Below are positions 38,612 through 49,919 of a stretch of 64,000 nt of DNA, piece after piece (positions within the stretch are counted from its first letter, which is position 1; each line of letters opens with the position of its first letter). Under the pieces are notes generated by a model. It saw nothing but the letters and a program-made list of their open reading frames with translations, did no database searches and was not told where the DNA came from. The DNA comes from Mangifera indica (Eukaryota > Streptophyta > Magnoliopsida > Sapindales > Anacardiaceae). Both the position numbers and the translations under genes were made by a program. The stretch lies in contig NC_058140.1 in NCBI RefSeq assembly GCF_011075055.1, positions 15,501,945 through 15,565,944 on the forward strand, in the 5' to 3' direction.

Positions 38612-39092
38612 GGGTGTGTTTGGTTGAAGATTTTTAAAATTACCTTAGTAATCTATCTTTTATTTCTTTGTTTAGTTTATCAGTAATAAAAGATTACAGT
38701 AATCTTCTATTACCAATGCTGACGTGACAAGTAATACAAGTGGTAATCTGATTAACACCTTCACCTTAGGTATTTAAAGATTATTAGGATAATATTGAAT
38801 TTATTATAGAAAAATTATTATGTATTAATTTTTTGAGATCAAAATAAATTTATTTTTAATTAATATGACCAATAATATAAAAAATATTTAAAAATAATTA
38901 TATTCAAGGGTATTTAAGTAAAATAATTTACTAGTAATCTTTTATTACCTTTAACCAAACACAATAATTATTTATATCTATAAAATTTTATCAAACATAG
39001 TAATCATTATATCCAGTAATCTTCTAAGTAATCTATCTTCAAGATAATCTTTCTATTTCAGTAATCAAATATTACCCAAACCAAACGCCCCC
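38612..39092. mobile_element. Tourist/PIF-Harbinger-like MITE, copy 1 (481 bp)
   Basis: Left end GGGTGTGTTTGGTTGAAG, right end CCAAACCAAACGCCCCC, an imperfect inverted terminal repeat. Both sides carry TAA (38609-38611 and 39093-39095), the 3-bp duplication typical of PIF/Harbinger-type insertion. The interior carries mirrored AGTAATCTTNTATTAC-like segments and a GACGTGACAAGTAATAC segment, all shared with copies 2 and 3. No transposase. Confidence 0.75.
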
Positions 39093-39095
39093 TAA

Positions 39096-39888
39096 TAGTT
39101 AAATTTTAAAATTTTTTGTTACGGTTAAAATAAAACATCATTTGAAAAAAAATAATAATTTTTTATCTCATTTTTCTCCTTATTTAAAAAATTAACAATT
39201 TTCTTTTACTAAAAATTTGAAAAGTTAGTTTTTTTCCCTTTAGAGGGTTGTTTGGGTCTAAAGACTTAAAAATTACCTTGGTAATTTATATTTTATTACT
39301 CACATCACTTTGTTTAGTTTATCAATAATAAAAGATTACGATAATTTTTTATTACTAATATTAATGTGACAGGTAATATAGATAATAATTTGATTACCAC
39401 TTTTATCTTTGATATTAAAAGATTACCAATGTAATATTGATTTTATTATAATTATATTATTATTTATTAATTTTTTAAGACAAAAATAATTTATTTTTAA
39501 TTAATATAACAAATAATATAAAAAATATTTAAAAATAATTATATTTAAGGGTATTTAAGTAAAATAATTTACTAATATTCTTTTATTCCCTTTAACCAAA
39601 TACAATAATTATTTATACTTATCAAATTTTATCAAATATAATAAATATTTATATATAATAATATTTTAAATAATCTATTTTAAAAATAATTTTTTTATTT
39701 TAATAATAAAATATTTTTCAAATCAAAACCCACTTAAAGTTTTTTTCCTTTTTTTGACCACCTTCTTCTTTATAGCCGACAATCAACCTTTCCCACCCAT
39801 CCTCCTGTTTTGGTCATTCAGGAGACATAGTCGACAGACGAAGATCCATTCTGGCGTCATCCAAACCGTGGGAATAAGTCTTTTAGCC
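39096..39888. mobile_element. Remnant of a Mutator-type MITE carrying a nested Tourist-like MITE
   Basis: The left part (39096-39244) contains TTTTTATCTCATTTTTCTCC, AACAATTTTC and GAAAAGTTAGTTTTTTTCCC, which match inner blocks of the Mutator-type family. The right part (39734-39888) resumes with TTTTTTTCC, a coding-like core, and ends GGGAATAAGTCTTTTAGCC, a family right end. Between them sits Tourist copy 2. No left terminus is visible, so this copy is truncated. Boundaries are approximate. Confidence 0.5.
39245..39733. mobile_element. Tourist-like MITE, copy 2, degraded (about 489 bp)
   Basis: Aligns by eye along its length with copy 1: TTAAAAATTACCTTGGTAAT, then TTTGTTTAGTTTATCAATAA, then ACAGGTAATATAGATAATAA, then TTTAACCAAATACAATAATT. 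The ends (GGGTTGTTTGGGT and AAATCAAAACCCAC) have drifted and no clean TAA duplication remains. It is more diverged than copies 1 and 3, so it is probably older, and it interrupts a Mutator-type remnant. Confidence 0.6.
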
Positions 39889-39987
39889 TATTTTATCTAT
39901 GGGTATTGTAGAAAAACTTTATTTAATATTAAATTGTTCTAGTAGTGTACATCTATGTCACGTAATTTCTTTGTATTTTTATTCTAA

Positions 39988-40926
39988 GGGCAAGGACTAT
40001 TTCCTACTTAAGTTTTAACCAAAATTCAAAAATACACTTATAATAAATGAAAAACTTAAATACTCATTCGTGAATTAACTTTTATTAAACTTTTAGGTTA
40101 GAGAGAAAAGTAAAATCGCCATTTTATTCTTAAACAATAAAACCCTAAAAATTTATAAAATTTCTTTTTTTTAGTTTGAAAACCAATAATTTTCTTTCAA
40201 AATTATGCTTTAAAAAATTCACTTTTTCCTATAAGGTTTCGATTTTTCAGCCAAACCTCTCCCTTTCTAACAATCGACATTGTCCAACCATCTTTCTCCC
40301 TTAAACTAGACCACCCATCTTTCATTTGATGCTTGGAGGCACAAATCTCGACTAGCATCTCCCCATCTTTCATGTGAATCATCTCCCTTTCTTTCGCTCA
40401 ATTCATTTCCCTAGTATCCTCTGAGCGTCTATAGTCATCGTCCCAATGTTTCTCGTAGTCGTTTGACATCATCTCATCGTCGTCATTGTTGAATCGAGTG
40501 TCGTGGTTGAGATCAATGAATCGTGCAACATCGTCTGAATGTGATAAATGGGTGGTCGTCCGAGTGTCAAACGAAAGATGAATAGTCACCCTTCCTTCTT
40601 CTTTGTTGTCAACGAAAGATGAGTGGGGAAACCAAGCTCCGATTATTGGAGAAAAAAACATTAAAAATTCCAAAACCCTAGGGGGGAAATGGTGACTTTT
40701 CAAAGTTGATGTATGAAATGAAAGCAATTTTCAAAACTTTGGGGGGGCGGAGAATGTTATAAATTATATATTTTTTAATAATATTATTAAAATAACAGTT
40801 TTACTCTTATCTCAAATAAAAAATTATAATAAAAATTAGTTTATCGGTGAATATTTGAGTTTTTCATCTGTTATGGGTGTGCTTAAAATTTTGGCTAAAA
40901 CTTTGGTGGGAAACAGTCCTTTGCCC
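39988..40926. mobile_element. Mutator-type MITE, copy D (939 bp), possible captured core
   Basis: Left end GGGCAAGGACTATTTCCTAC, right end GGTGGGAAACAGTCCTTTGCCC. The flanks are identical, TTATTCTAA at 39979-39987 and 40927-40935: a perfect 9-bp target duplication and thus a relatively recent insertion. It is about 200-300 bp longer than the other copies. The extra GC-richer core (about 40250-40720) has an open minus-strand frame of 109 codons (40398-40727) rich in Asp, Arg and His, without a recognised domain. This could be captured host sequence, as in Pack-MULEs, or simply a chance frame. Confidence 0.75.
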
Positions 40927-41746
40927 TTATTCTAACTATTTATGTGTTAATTATTTTGAAATTGTGATCCATTTATTTCATATATCAACATCGTTAACAC
41001 TGTTTGGGAAAAAAAAAACATAATTACTAAGCACTTTCTAAAAGTTGCTTTGATTTGAAAAATGCGCTTGGAAATTGAAAAGAAATTAATCAGAATACTT
41101 TTGTTTGTTATATTCCTTGGTTGATTAACTTTCCTGGTGCACTTTACAATTGCAGCTATAAATTATTAGTATAGAACTGTTTTAATCTATTCCATATTCA
41201 CTTGTCTGTCTGTTTTGTCGGGTCTAATTTTGCTAAGTGAATTAATAGTTTGATGGAACTTGAATTTAGTTTACAGATTTTAATTTAAGGTAGAAAAGAA
41301 AAGGGGAATTGAAATTTTTACCCTCATTGTAATTCATGTATACATAAATGTCACTCATTCTAAAGCTTAAACAAATATATCACAACAGTAATCTATTTTT
41401 CCAAAATACCCTCATTCTACATTTATGAAAATTCTCTTTTTTTCTCTGTAATTTTTTTTCTTCTTTCTCATCTTTCAAGTGATAAAAGAATCATGTAAAA
41501 AATAGAATAAATGCTTCAAAAACAAAAGAAGAAATGAAAAAACTGAAAAAGGAAATAGATTTCAGATTAAAAATTTTTTACTGAAAAAAATTAAAAAGAT
41601 TGGCAGAAAAAAAAAACTGGTTGGCGGACCTATGAAACCTTATTTTGTAGATTTTAGATTTCAGAATAAGATTGACATTTAATTAAAAAAACTGAAAAAA
41701 AAAATTATTTAATTTTTGAGGGTTGACGATATATTAAAAAACAGGC

Positions 41747-41776
41747 AAAGGGTTGACGTCACCACGCCAACCCTTT
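41747..41776. repeat. Hairpin in foldback core (AAAGGGTTG arms)
   Basis: The left arm AAAGGGTTGACGT and right arm ACGCCAACCCTTT pair with one mismatch around a CACC loop. It is one of several GGGTTG/CAACCC inverted units in the element. Confidence 0.7.
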
Positions 41777-41930
41777 ATAATATAATATATATTATATTAT
41801 TATAATATAATTATATTATATTTATAATTATAATATATTATATAATTAATATATTATATTATAATTATAATTATTTTAATATATTATAATATAATTATAT
41901 GATTATAATATATATAATATATAATAGTAT

Positions 41931-41961
41931 TAATAAGGGTTGCCGTTGCCAACCCTTATTA
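41931..41961. repeat. Perfect 12-bp-arm hairpin in foldback core
   Basis: TAATAAGGGTTG (41931-41942) and CAACCCTTATTA (41950-41961) are exact reverse complements around a 7-nt loop, CCGTTGC. It is flanked on both sides by long AT stretches. Confidence 0.85.
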
Positions 41962-42841
41962 ATAATATATATATATATTATTACAACATTTAAAAATTAA
42001 AATAAAAACGTCAATATTTGGTGTTAACTAGAATGTCAACCCTTTTTAATTTTATAAAGGGTTGGCTTGCAAGGACGTCGACCCTTCATTTTATTTTATT
42101 TTATGAAGGGGTGGTGAATCATGCCAATCCTTGTAATTTTATTTTATAAAAGGGTGGGCTCATGCCGTAAAAAAGACTGCAGTATTATATTTTAATATAA
42201 TATATAATATATTTTATAAAGGGGTGGGACATGCTTAAAAAAAAAGTTGCAGTATTCTATTTTAATATAATATATAATATATTATAAATATTATATAATA
42301 TTAATATTATAATATTATATATAATATATAATAATATAAAACAAAGGTTGGTGTCAATGTGAACCTTTACTCCCCAGTTAACTTATGTTAACATTTTTTT
42401 TTTTTTTTCAGTTAAATATCAAATTTTTTTTAGTTAAATTCTTAAATATCAATTTTTTATTTTTTTCAGTTAAATCCTACTAAATAGTCTTCTTCAATCA
42501 TCATTTCTTCCAAATTATAAAATAGATGTGATTGAGTTTTTATGAGTTGCTATTTTTTTTAATCTTTACTTTGAAGAATTTTCAATCTGAAGAATTCAAT
42601 TTTTTCCTTCATTCTTTTGTTTTTGAAGATGAGGAATAAGAAAGAGGATCTCTCTGCATAATTTTATCACTTGAAAGATGAGGAAGAAAAGAGAAAAAAT
42701 TATAGAGAAAAAGAGAGGAAAGAGAGAGAATCTCTGTATGAAATATTAAAGAGGGGTATTTTAGAAAAGTTGATTACTGTTGTAGTATATTTGTTTAAAC
42801 TTTAAGATATGTGACATTTTTGTATACACAGATTAAAATAA

Positions 42842-43323
42842 GGGGGCGTTTTGTTTGGGTAATGTTTTATTATCAAAATAAAAAGATTACCTTGAAGATA
42901 AATTAATTAGAAGATTACTGGGTATAAATGATTAATATATTTGATAAAATTTAGTAGGTATAAATAATTATTGTGTTTAGTTAAAGGTAATAAAAGATTA
43001 CTAATAAATTATTTTACTTAAATGCCCTTGAATATAATTATTTTAAAATATTTTTTATATTATTTTTTATATTAATTAAAACTAAATTTATTTTTATCTC
43101 AAAAAATTAATAAATAATAATATAATTATAATAAACTTAATATTACCTCAGTAATCTTTAAATATCTAAGGTAAATGTGGTAATCATATTACCACTTATA
43201 TTACCTGTCACGTCAGTATTGGTAATAGAAGATTACTGTAATATTTTATTACTGATAAATCAAATAAAAAAATAAAAGATAGATTACTAAGGTAATCTTA
43301 CAAAACTTCAACCAAACGCCCCC
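42842..43323. mobile_element. Tourist-like MITE, copy 3, inverted orientation (482 bp)
   Basis: Left end GGGGGCGTTTTGTTTGGG, right end CTTCAACCAAACGCCCCC, flanked by TAA at 42839-42841 and 43324-43326. Its reverse complement aligns with copy 1 across the whole length and differs by one base in size. It ends about 360 bp upstream of the HISN1 start codon, so it sits at the outer edge of that promoter. Confidence 0.78.
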
Positions 43324-43681
43324 TAAGGGTAAACGTTTCAATTTTCCAAAAGAAAATCCATTAAACCGCAAGGACACTTGTAAATTGACCTCAGAAGCAC
43401 TTGGGCACAATTTTCAACATTTTGGACTTTTGGATTAGTTGAACATTATATAGGGGCGTACAAATATTCAAAAGAATCAGAAGCCAACTTGTCTTCTTCA
43501 TTCTCCATTTCACCCGACATTCATCATTAGTACCAACCCACTCGCCATCGGCGGCGTTTTACCTCTTCACACTTGCATACAAAACCGACACCGTTTCATC
43601 TCTTTTCTCTTTCTCGGACTCTCACTCACCAACCTCTCCTCATTTTCCTCCAAACAAACTAAAACAAAGAGGTGCCTAACC
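43324..43681 (+). promoter_or_regulatory. HISN1 proximal promoter and 5' UTR
   Basis: A TATA-like ATTATATAGG lies at about 43445-43454, roughly 235 bp before the ATG. The following leader is C/T-rich (CTCTTTTCTCTTTCTCGG), as is common in plant 5' UTRs. The Tourist MITE lies immediately upstream of this stretch. Confidence 0.55.
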
Positions 43682-46600
43682 ATGTCCTTGATGTCCGCTA
43701 CGTCTCTTCTCCAATCCTGTTTCCAACAACACCCTTCACCGTCTCTCTCCCTCCTCTGTCCTTCTTCGTCCTTTCACTTCTCCGTCTTACCACCAGCGCA
43801 GCTCAAACTCGCCAATATGACAATCACCTGCTGCGTTTCGCAGTCTCAAGTGTCGGTTGTGAATGGCAAGATCGACAGTCGAATCTCCGAGCGTAACGAA
43901 ATTCGACTTGGATTGCCGAGCAAAGGCCGCATGGCCGCCGACACTCTCGATCTTCTCAAGGTACTTGCCTTTTCCCTTTGAATTTTTCGTTTGAATTCCG
44001 GTTCAAAATGTACTTAATTTACGAGCATATAGTTCCGTTAAAAAGGATTTAGTTTGAAGTTTGAGGAAAATGAACGAGAATTCATGTATTTCTGCTTACT
44101 GATAAACTGAAGGATAGTTATTGTTTTTTTGTTAAGCATTAAGTTTCAGTTAGAATTTAAGGAAATGAATGGGAATTCCCGTGTGTTTAGTCACTGAGAA
44201 ATTGAAGGATAATGAGATAAATATGGAGGAAAATGAAATGGAGACCATGAGTAGTTTACATGTGACAATTTAAAGTTCGTTTCCGCTTTTCTAGTTTGCC
44301 GTGTTTATAAAATTTCTCTGAATTAGCAATTCTGATACTTAATATTTATTTCTTTTAGTTTTGAAATGTTTTAGTTGAAAGAATCTGAGCTGGTTGATTA
44401 AGATTTAATTAGTGAAGAAAGTGAATTAGAATTGATCCAATGCGGTGTTTTAGATCACTGATAAACAGAAGGGTTTTGCAAAAGAAAGAGTAATTAATAT
44501 GGGTGCGTTTCAGAGTTTTTTTTTTTTTAAATAAAGTCATATTGAGTAAAAGTGCTTTTTACAGAGACTACTTATAACAGCATCATGAATAATTAATAAG
44601 CTTGTATTAAGTGTTTCTGAAAAAAGTTATTTTAATTCAAATGCTCCTATTAGAACAATACATCTCAAGAAAAATTGACCAAGCAGTGTTCAAGTGCTTT
44701 GTAGTGATTCTCTTTGTAGGAAAAACTAGTAAAAGTGTTTCTGTAAAAAGCATTTTTTAAGACCAAGCAGATATTTCTTCAAGAATCACCTCAAATGTTT
44801 TTATTTTTAATTTTTTATATTAAAACTGTAAAATAGAATTAGAATTCTTTTAATGAAAAGCCTAAAACTACACCACTCCTTGTCTAATGTTGTGTTTGCT
44901 AGCTAACAACTCTGAGGAAAATGAGATGATAATTCTTTTTAGTATCTATGTAACGTTTTTTAAATAATTTCCTCTTTACTAATTTGGCATTGTTACTAAT
45001 TCCTATTTGAATTGGCTATTCTGGTGGGTTTTGTTAAATTGTTTCCTTTGAAGGACTGTCAACTGTCAGTCAAGCAGGTCAATCCTCGACAATATGTTGC
45101 TCAAATCCCTCAGGTATTTTTTTCATTCTGTTTTTAAGCATGCATTCTCTTCTGATTATTTTATATCTGTAAACTTTAGGTGTCTATGTTCCTAATTGTT
45201 GGCGTTGCTTCTCTTTAGCTTTCAAATTTGGAAGTTTGGTTTCAACGGCCAAAAGACATCGTACGAAAGTTGTTATCAGGAGATTTAGATCTTGGTATAG
45301 TGGGCTTGGATACAGTTAGTGAATATCGACAGGTAAGCATTACGCTATAGGATGCTCATGTGCCTTTTCTTACAAAGTTTTGACTTATTGTTGTGGGGCT
45401 TTATGATTAGTCAGTTTTTATCTTTAGATTTATGTTAATACTGCTGATATAAGTCTAGCCCGTGTGGACATGTGAGAAACGACTGATCGAATTTGAATTG
45501 ATTAGGTTATTTAAAGGAAAAACATGAAGTGATATCTTTTGCCTAAAGGATTCATGAAACTGAAATCAAATTTCCAGAAATAAAGATTTTCTTCATGTTT
45601 TTTGGGAATTTATGTTATTGGTCAATTTCCACCATCAAAGGGCAATTTAAAAAAAAATAATAGGAGTTTTCCACCACAACTTATCTTAAGAAATATAATG
45701 GCATTGTTAATTATTATGTCCTGTGTAGTCTCTGTTGAGATTTGACTAGTGAGAGAATTTGTCTCAGTATTCACCATTTTGGATTCTTCCTAAACTTGAT
45801 GTTTTTGGTGGTGAAATCCTTTGAGAAAAATAAGCAATAAATTGATATTAAATCAAGGTGAAAGTTTTGTTTTAATATAGAAATCCTTTTAGCGTTAGTA
45901 GAAGTTGCATCTTTCTATTGTTATCGTTGCAGGTAAAGTCAATAATACTGTTGTCACATTGAACAAGAATTGGAGAATTCACATTATTCCAATCGGCGGT
46001 GAAGGTTATCAAAGCAATAGAAATCGTGCATATGGTTTGACACCCAAGCATGACATAGATAGAATCCTAAGATTAAAAGAGGATAAATAGACATACTTGT
46101 GAATTACACATGTAGGGATGCACACAAGGGTCCATGTGTTGGGGTCCTTGTAAAGTTTTAATACATGCTAGAGAATTGGGGAAGGTGTATGATTTAAGTG
46201 CTCCAGTATACTGCAGTTTGATCAGTAAGCTATTGCTGTACCAAACTCGCACATTTAGTGTATAAGGATGGGTTTGAATACCTAGAAACATCTAAAACAT
46301 GGGCTATATCACAGTATTAAATCATTGATTTTTTGAATTGTAATTTGGAATATCTTATCATCTGATGCTGCAAGTGCCTGATCCATACAATTGGTACTTC
46401 TATGATTCCTTAGGTAGCCATGCAGCCTTGCAGATTGTTATGTCATTGAAAACTAATTTTCTTTCTTGTTTTCTCGTATGATGGTGAAAGATATGCTTTA
46501 ACTGTACAATTATGTGTTTGCATGACTTTTTGCCAGGGAAATGAAGATCTTATCATTGTTCACAATGCTCTTGAGTATGGAGATTGTCGTTTATCCCTTG

Positions 46601-48856
46601 CAGTAAGTAATCTTTGTTTTATATGAATAGCCACTTGCAGGCTGATTTATCTCAGTTATTACTCTTAATACTCTTGAGTATACCTTTTGTTCTTACAGGT
46701 CCCCAAATATGGGATTTTTGAAAATGTGAATTCACTGCAGGAGCTGGCGCAAATGCCTCAATGGACAGCTGAGAAACCTCTACGAGTTGCTACTGGCTTC
46801 ACTTATGTAGGATATATGTTTCATTTCATTAATAATCAGGTTACTAATGTTTAAAAAATTTACTTTTGATGTGATTTTTGTCATGTATCTGTGCAGTTGG
46901 GTGCTAAGTTCGTGAAAGAAAATGGACTGAAGCATGCGGTTTTTTCTACTGCTGATGGAGCCCTAGAGGCTGCTCCAGCGGTGAGAATTATTTCTTTACT
47001 ATTTAATGCTTTTTATATAACAAATTTTTTGGACTAAAGCTAGATTAGTTTATTGTACCTAATGATATTATGGTGTTACTCCCTACAGAATACCCCAGAC
47101 AATGTATATTATTGCCTTCGAAGGGGGGGGGGGGGGTGGTTACATTAGATTTGTGTGAGACTTTATATTTATGCCAATTTGATGGGTTGTCTTCTTTCAT
47201 AATCCTCTTGTTTATTAGGGTAAACTGTGTAGAACGAATAATTTGATGTTTCTCTCTTTATTATTCTATCACCATCTTGCTTACTTTTTTGTTACTGATA
47301 TGCGAATATTGGATATTGATGTAGCAGTTCTGATAATCAATAATCATGCCATTTCCATACATAATGCACAGAAACCTCTTCTTTTTGTTAATTTAGATGG
47401 GGATTGCTGATGCTATTTTGGACCTTGTGAGTAGTGGGACAACACTCAGAGAGAACAACTTGAAAGAAATTGAAGGTGGAATTGTGTTGGAAAGCCAGGT
47501 AAGCTGTCTTAGTTTATTGATGACCTTGCTGAGCATGAGATATGGTAATCTTGAAGTCTAGTGAATGCTGTCAGGAAGGGGTCAGCTGGTTTTATTTTCT
47601 GCCTTCACTGAAATCTTGCCTTATCTCAATTTTCAATGCTGTACAGGCTGTATTTGTAGCAAGCAGGAAGTCATTGATCCAGAGAAAAGGTGTACTGGAC
47701 ACGACCCACGAAATTCTTGAAAGATTGGAGGCCCATTTGAAGGCAGTTGGCCAGTTCACGGTATGTGTGTAATGTCTGTCATGTTGTAGTTGTTTCTGCT
47801 TTCTTTCCTCTTGTTTCATCTATTTGTTTCATGGCAGGTCGTTGCAAACATGAGGGGAAGTAGTGCAGAGGAAGTAGCTGAGCGGATATTGAGCCAATCG
47901 TCATTATCTGGGTTGCAGGTACGGTTTGAAATGAAATCTAGAAACTTAATGTAAATGCAATCCTAGTTACCCGGAACCATATCCAACAAAATGAGGTATT
48001 TGCTGACAGGATTGGGTCTCAATTTGAAAACTGGTATCTCCAACCTCAAAACTCAAAATCTGATTCATGATAAGATTAGCCAGAATGGAATCACTGTTCT
48101 AAGAAAGTCAAAATTTTTGTATCAAGTTGGTGCCATCTTTAGTTGGTTTTCTCAGTTATAACTCTTGTATTTTTGTTTCATGATTTTATGCGCAGGGACC
48201 CACTGTCAGTCCTGTTTTTTGCAAACGCAATGGGAAGGTAACAGCTGATTATTATGCCATAGTCATTTGTGTACCCAAGAAAGCACTATACAAATCTGTA
48301 CAGCAACTGAGAGCGGTGAGTCATAGTTCTATTATACACACACACAGAGTAATTGGACTAACCATGACACTTTTCCTGACATATATTAAAGATATAAATA
48401 GATTCATAAATACACCACAAAAATTGTTTCTGGTTTATGGATAAGATTTCTTTTCATTGCTATAATGCACAGTTGAATTGGCATTTCAATAAGTGGTGAA
48501 TGGACATGTGTTATATTTTTTGGCAACATTGCCTATTCATGTTTTATAGCATTGCTGTTGAAAACCAACTCGTCAATTTAGGGCTACATAAACTAGCCTT
48601 CCATCATAAGCAGGTTTATTCCAAATTCTATTTTTTCCTTCAAGGATTTTCACTGCCTGCCTTGTCATGCTGTAATCGGCATTACAAGATAATGCTACTT
48701 ATCCCAGCTGGATCCACTTGATGAATTTGAATTTGTTCACTTAAACAATGTTTGATGTAGATCGGAGGCAGTGGGGTTCTAATCTCGCCATTGACCTACA
48801 TTTTTGATGAAGAGACCCCAAGATGGCGTGAGCTTCTCTCAGAACTTGGGCTTTAG
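43682..48856 (+). CDS. HISN1: ATP phosphoribosyltransferase, plastid (histidine biosynthesis step 1)
   Basis: Eleven exons encode 407 aa: 43682-43960, 45054-45113, 45219-45332, 46537-46602, 46699-46806, 46897-46980, 47397-47498, 47647-47760, 47838-47918, 48196-48315, 48761-48856. All junctions are GT-AG and phase 0. The enzyme condenses ATP with PRPP to phosphoribosyl-ATP, the first and feedback-controlled step of histidine synthesis. Residues 1 to about 50 are Ser-rich and lack acidic residues, as in a chloroplast transit peptide. The mature enzyme begins near [10 protein letters not shown] (75-84). [12 protein letters not shown] follows at about 136-147, and the PRPP-binding [13 protein letters not shown] at 246-258. 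A C-terminal regulatory domain (about 300-407), ending [20 protein letters not shown], marks the long HisG form that needs no HisZ partner. Intron 6 has a 13-G run. Confidence 0.96.
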
Positions 48857-49689
48857 TCTCTATTTTATCTTTTAGGTAACTTGTAATATCTGTAGCTGCC
48901 AATGTTGGAGTGATCCTCAAGAGCATTCTGACAAAAACCGTAAAATTTGGATGTAAAACTCGGCAATTTTGTACTGTTCTCTGTGTTTGATCTTTTAGAC
49001 ACAGCTTTTGTTCTAGTGTTTGATTTCTCTTTTTCTTGTAACGATAGCGATGGTGTGGAAAACATTTCTAGTTTGTGTACCACATTTGGATTTTTGCCTT
49101 TTGTTGAAAGAATCAAACCAAATGAACTGCATTGGCTAGACCCAAAAAATTATTACGCATATGTTACATTTCAAAATATGAACAAATCAATTCAGGATCA
49201 CATTCAAATTCAGAAGCCTACCATCTCCCCCTGACATTTGATCTGAATTTTATGATGGAGGTTACAACACCATCAGAGTAAGCATAACAGATTTTATTAT
49301 ACTCCTAGCTCCAATTGTGTTGACAACAGAAGAACAATTAACAAGAAAAGATCTTCGCAAAATCTGAGGCTCTAAAAAATCCTGATGCCAGAAGCTTGAT
49401 TACTAGCCTTCCATAGTGCATAAGCTATGACTGGTCTCTCACTACGGTAATACGAAGATCTCTCTTTTCTCTCCCCAAGCAATACAATTATCTCCCTTAC
49501 AGTGGTTTTCATCTCTATAACCTGTTTCTAATTTCCCCTTCAAGCATAATTTTTGACAACAAAACATGTGTTCCATCAGCTCTATAAGCAAGCTTGATCC
49601 CTCTATGGCTTTTTTGTTTTGATTTTATTTGTTAGAAACCTGGGGAAAAACTTGTTAATTTATCAAACCTAAGGGGTGTGGGAGCCCTG
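48857..49689. other. HISN1 3' UTR and spacer before BOP1
   Basis: About 830 bp. The early part presumably holds the HISN1 3' UTR. Short frames on both strands (48865-49234) have no recognisable domain. Nothing else is seen. Confidence 0.55.
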
Positions 49690-49919
49690 AATTGAATAGA
49701 GTTTCAGCAGGCTCAAATATAAGCCCAATAATAAAAAATAGATTACCCGCCAACCCAGCCCACCTGATCCCTGAAACAATCGTTGCCTCCATATCTCACA
49801 GCCCTAAAACCCTAAATATACCTCCCCCCTTGTACTTCTTCTTCTTCTAACTTCCCTTTCCCTGTATTCTCCCGCATCTTTCTCTTCGAATTTTATTCAC
49901 AGCGGCAGACAAAAACACA
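49690..49919 (+). promoter_or_regulatory. BOP1 promoter with site II and telo-box motifs
   Basis: Two site II cores, AGCCCA at 49722-49727 and 49757-49762, and a telo-box, AAACCCTAA at 49807-49815 within CCCTAAAACCCTAAAT. This pairing is characteristic of plant ribosomal-protein and ribosome-biogenesis genes, which fits the downstream product. A CTTCTTCTTCTAAC pyrimidine tract follows about 75 bp before the ATG. Confidence 0.75.

Larger units (their letters stand above)
41318..42846. mobile_element. Long-arm foldback element with AT-rich hairpin-filled core
   Basis: The left arm (about 41318-41600) and right arm (about 42550-42846) are imperfect inverted repeats. On the left TGTATACATAAATGTCACTC, ACAACAGTAATC, AAAATACCC and CTCATCTTTCAAGTGATAAAA appear in that order, and their reverse complements run in reverse order on the right. 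Between the arms are several AAGGGTTG/CAACCCTT inverted units, long ATATAAT stretches, and a tandem repeat of about 65 bp (about 42164-42284). No transposase frame. The right end abuts or is overlapped by Tourist copy 3. Class is uncertain; arm length suggests a foldback or Mutator-type element. Confidence 0.6.

Noticed and set aside
40398..40727. 109-codon minus-strand frame as a gene
   Set aside because: It lies wholly inside a MITE with target duplications, has no recognised domain, and has no visible splice or promoter context. It is kept only as a possible captured sequence.
43672..43896. Alternative frame over HISN1 exon 1 starting at 43672
   Set aside because: It overlaps the HISN1 start out of frame and does not join to exon 2. 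The frame from 43682 yields the full enzyme.
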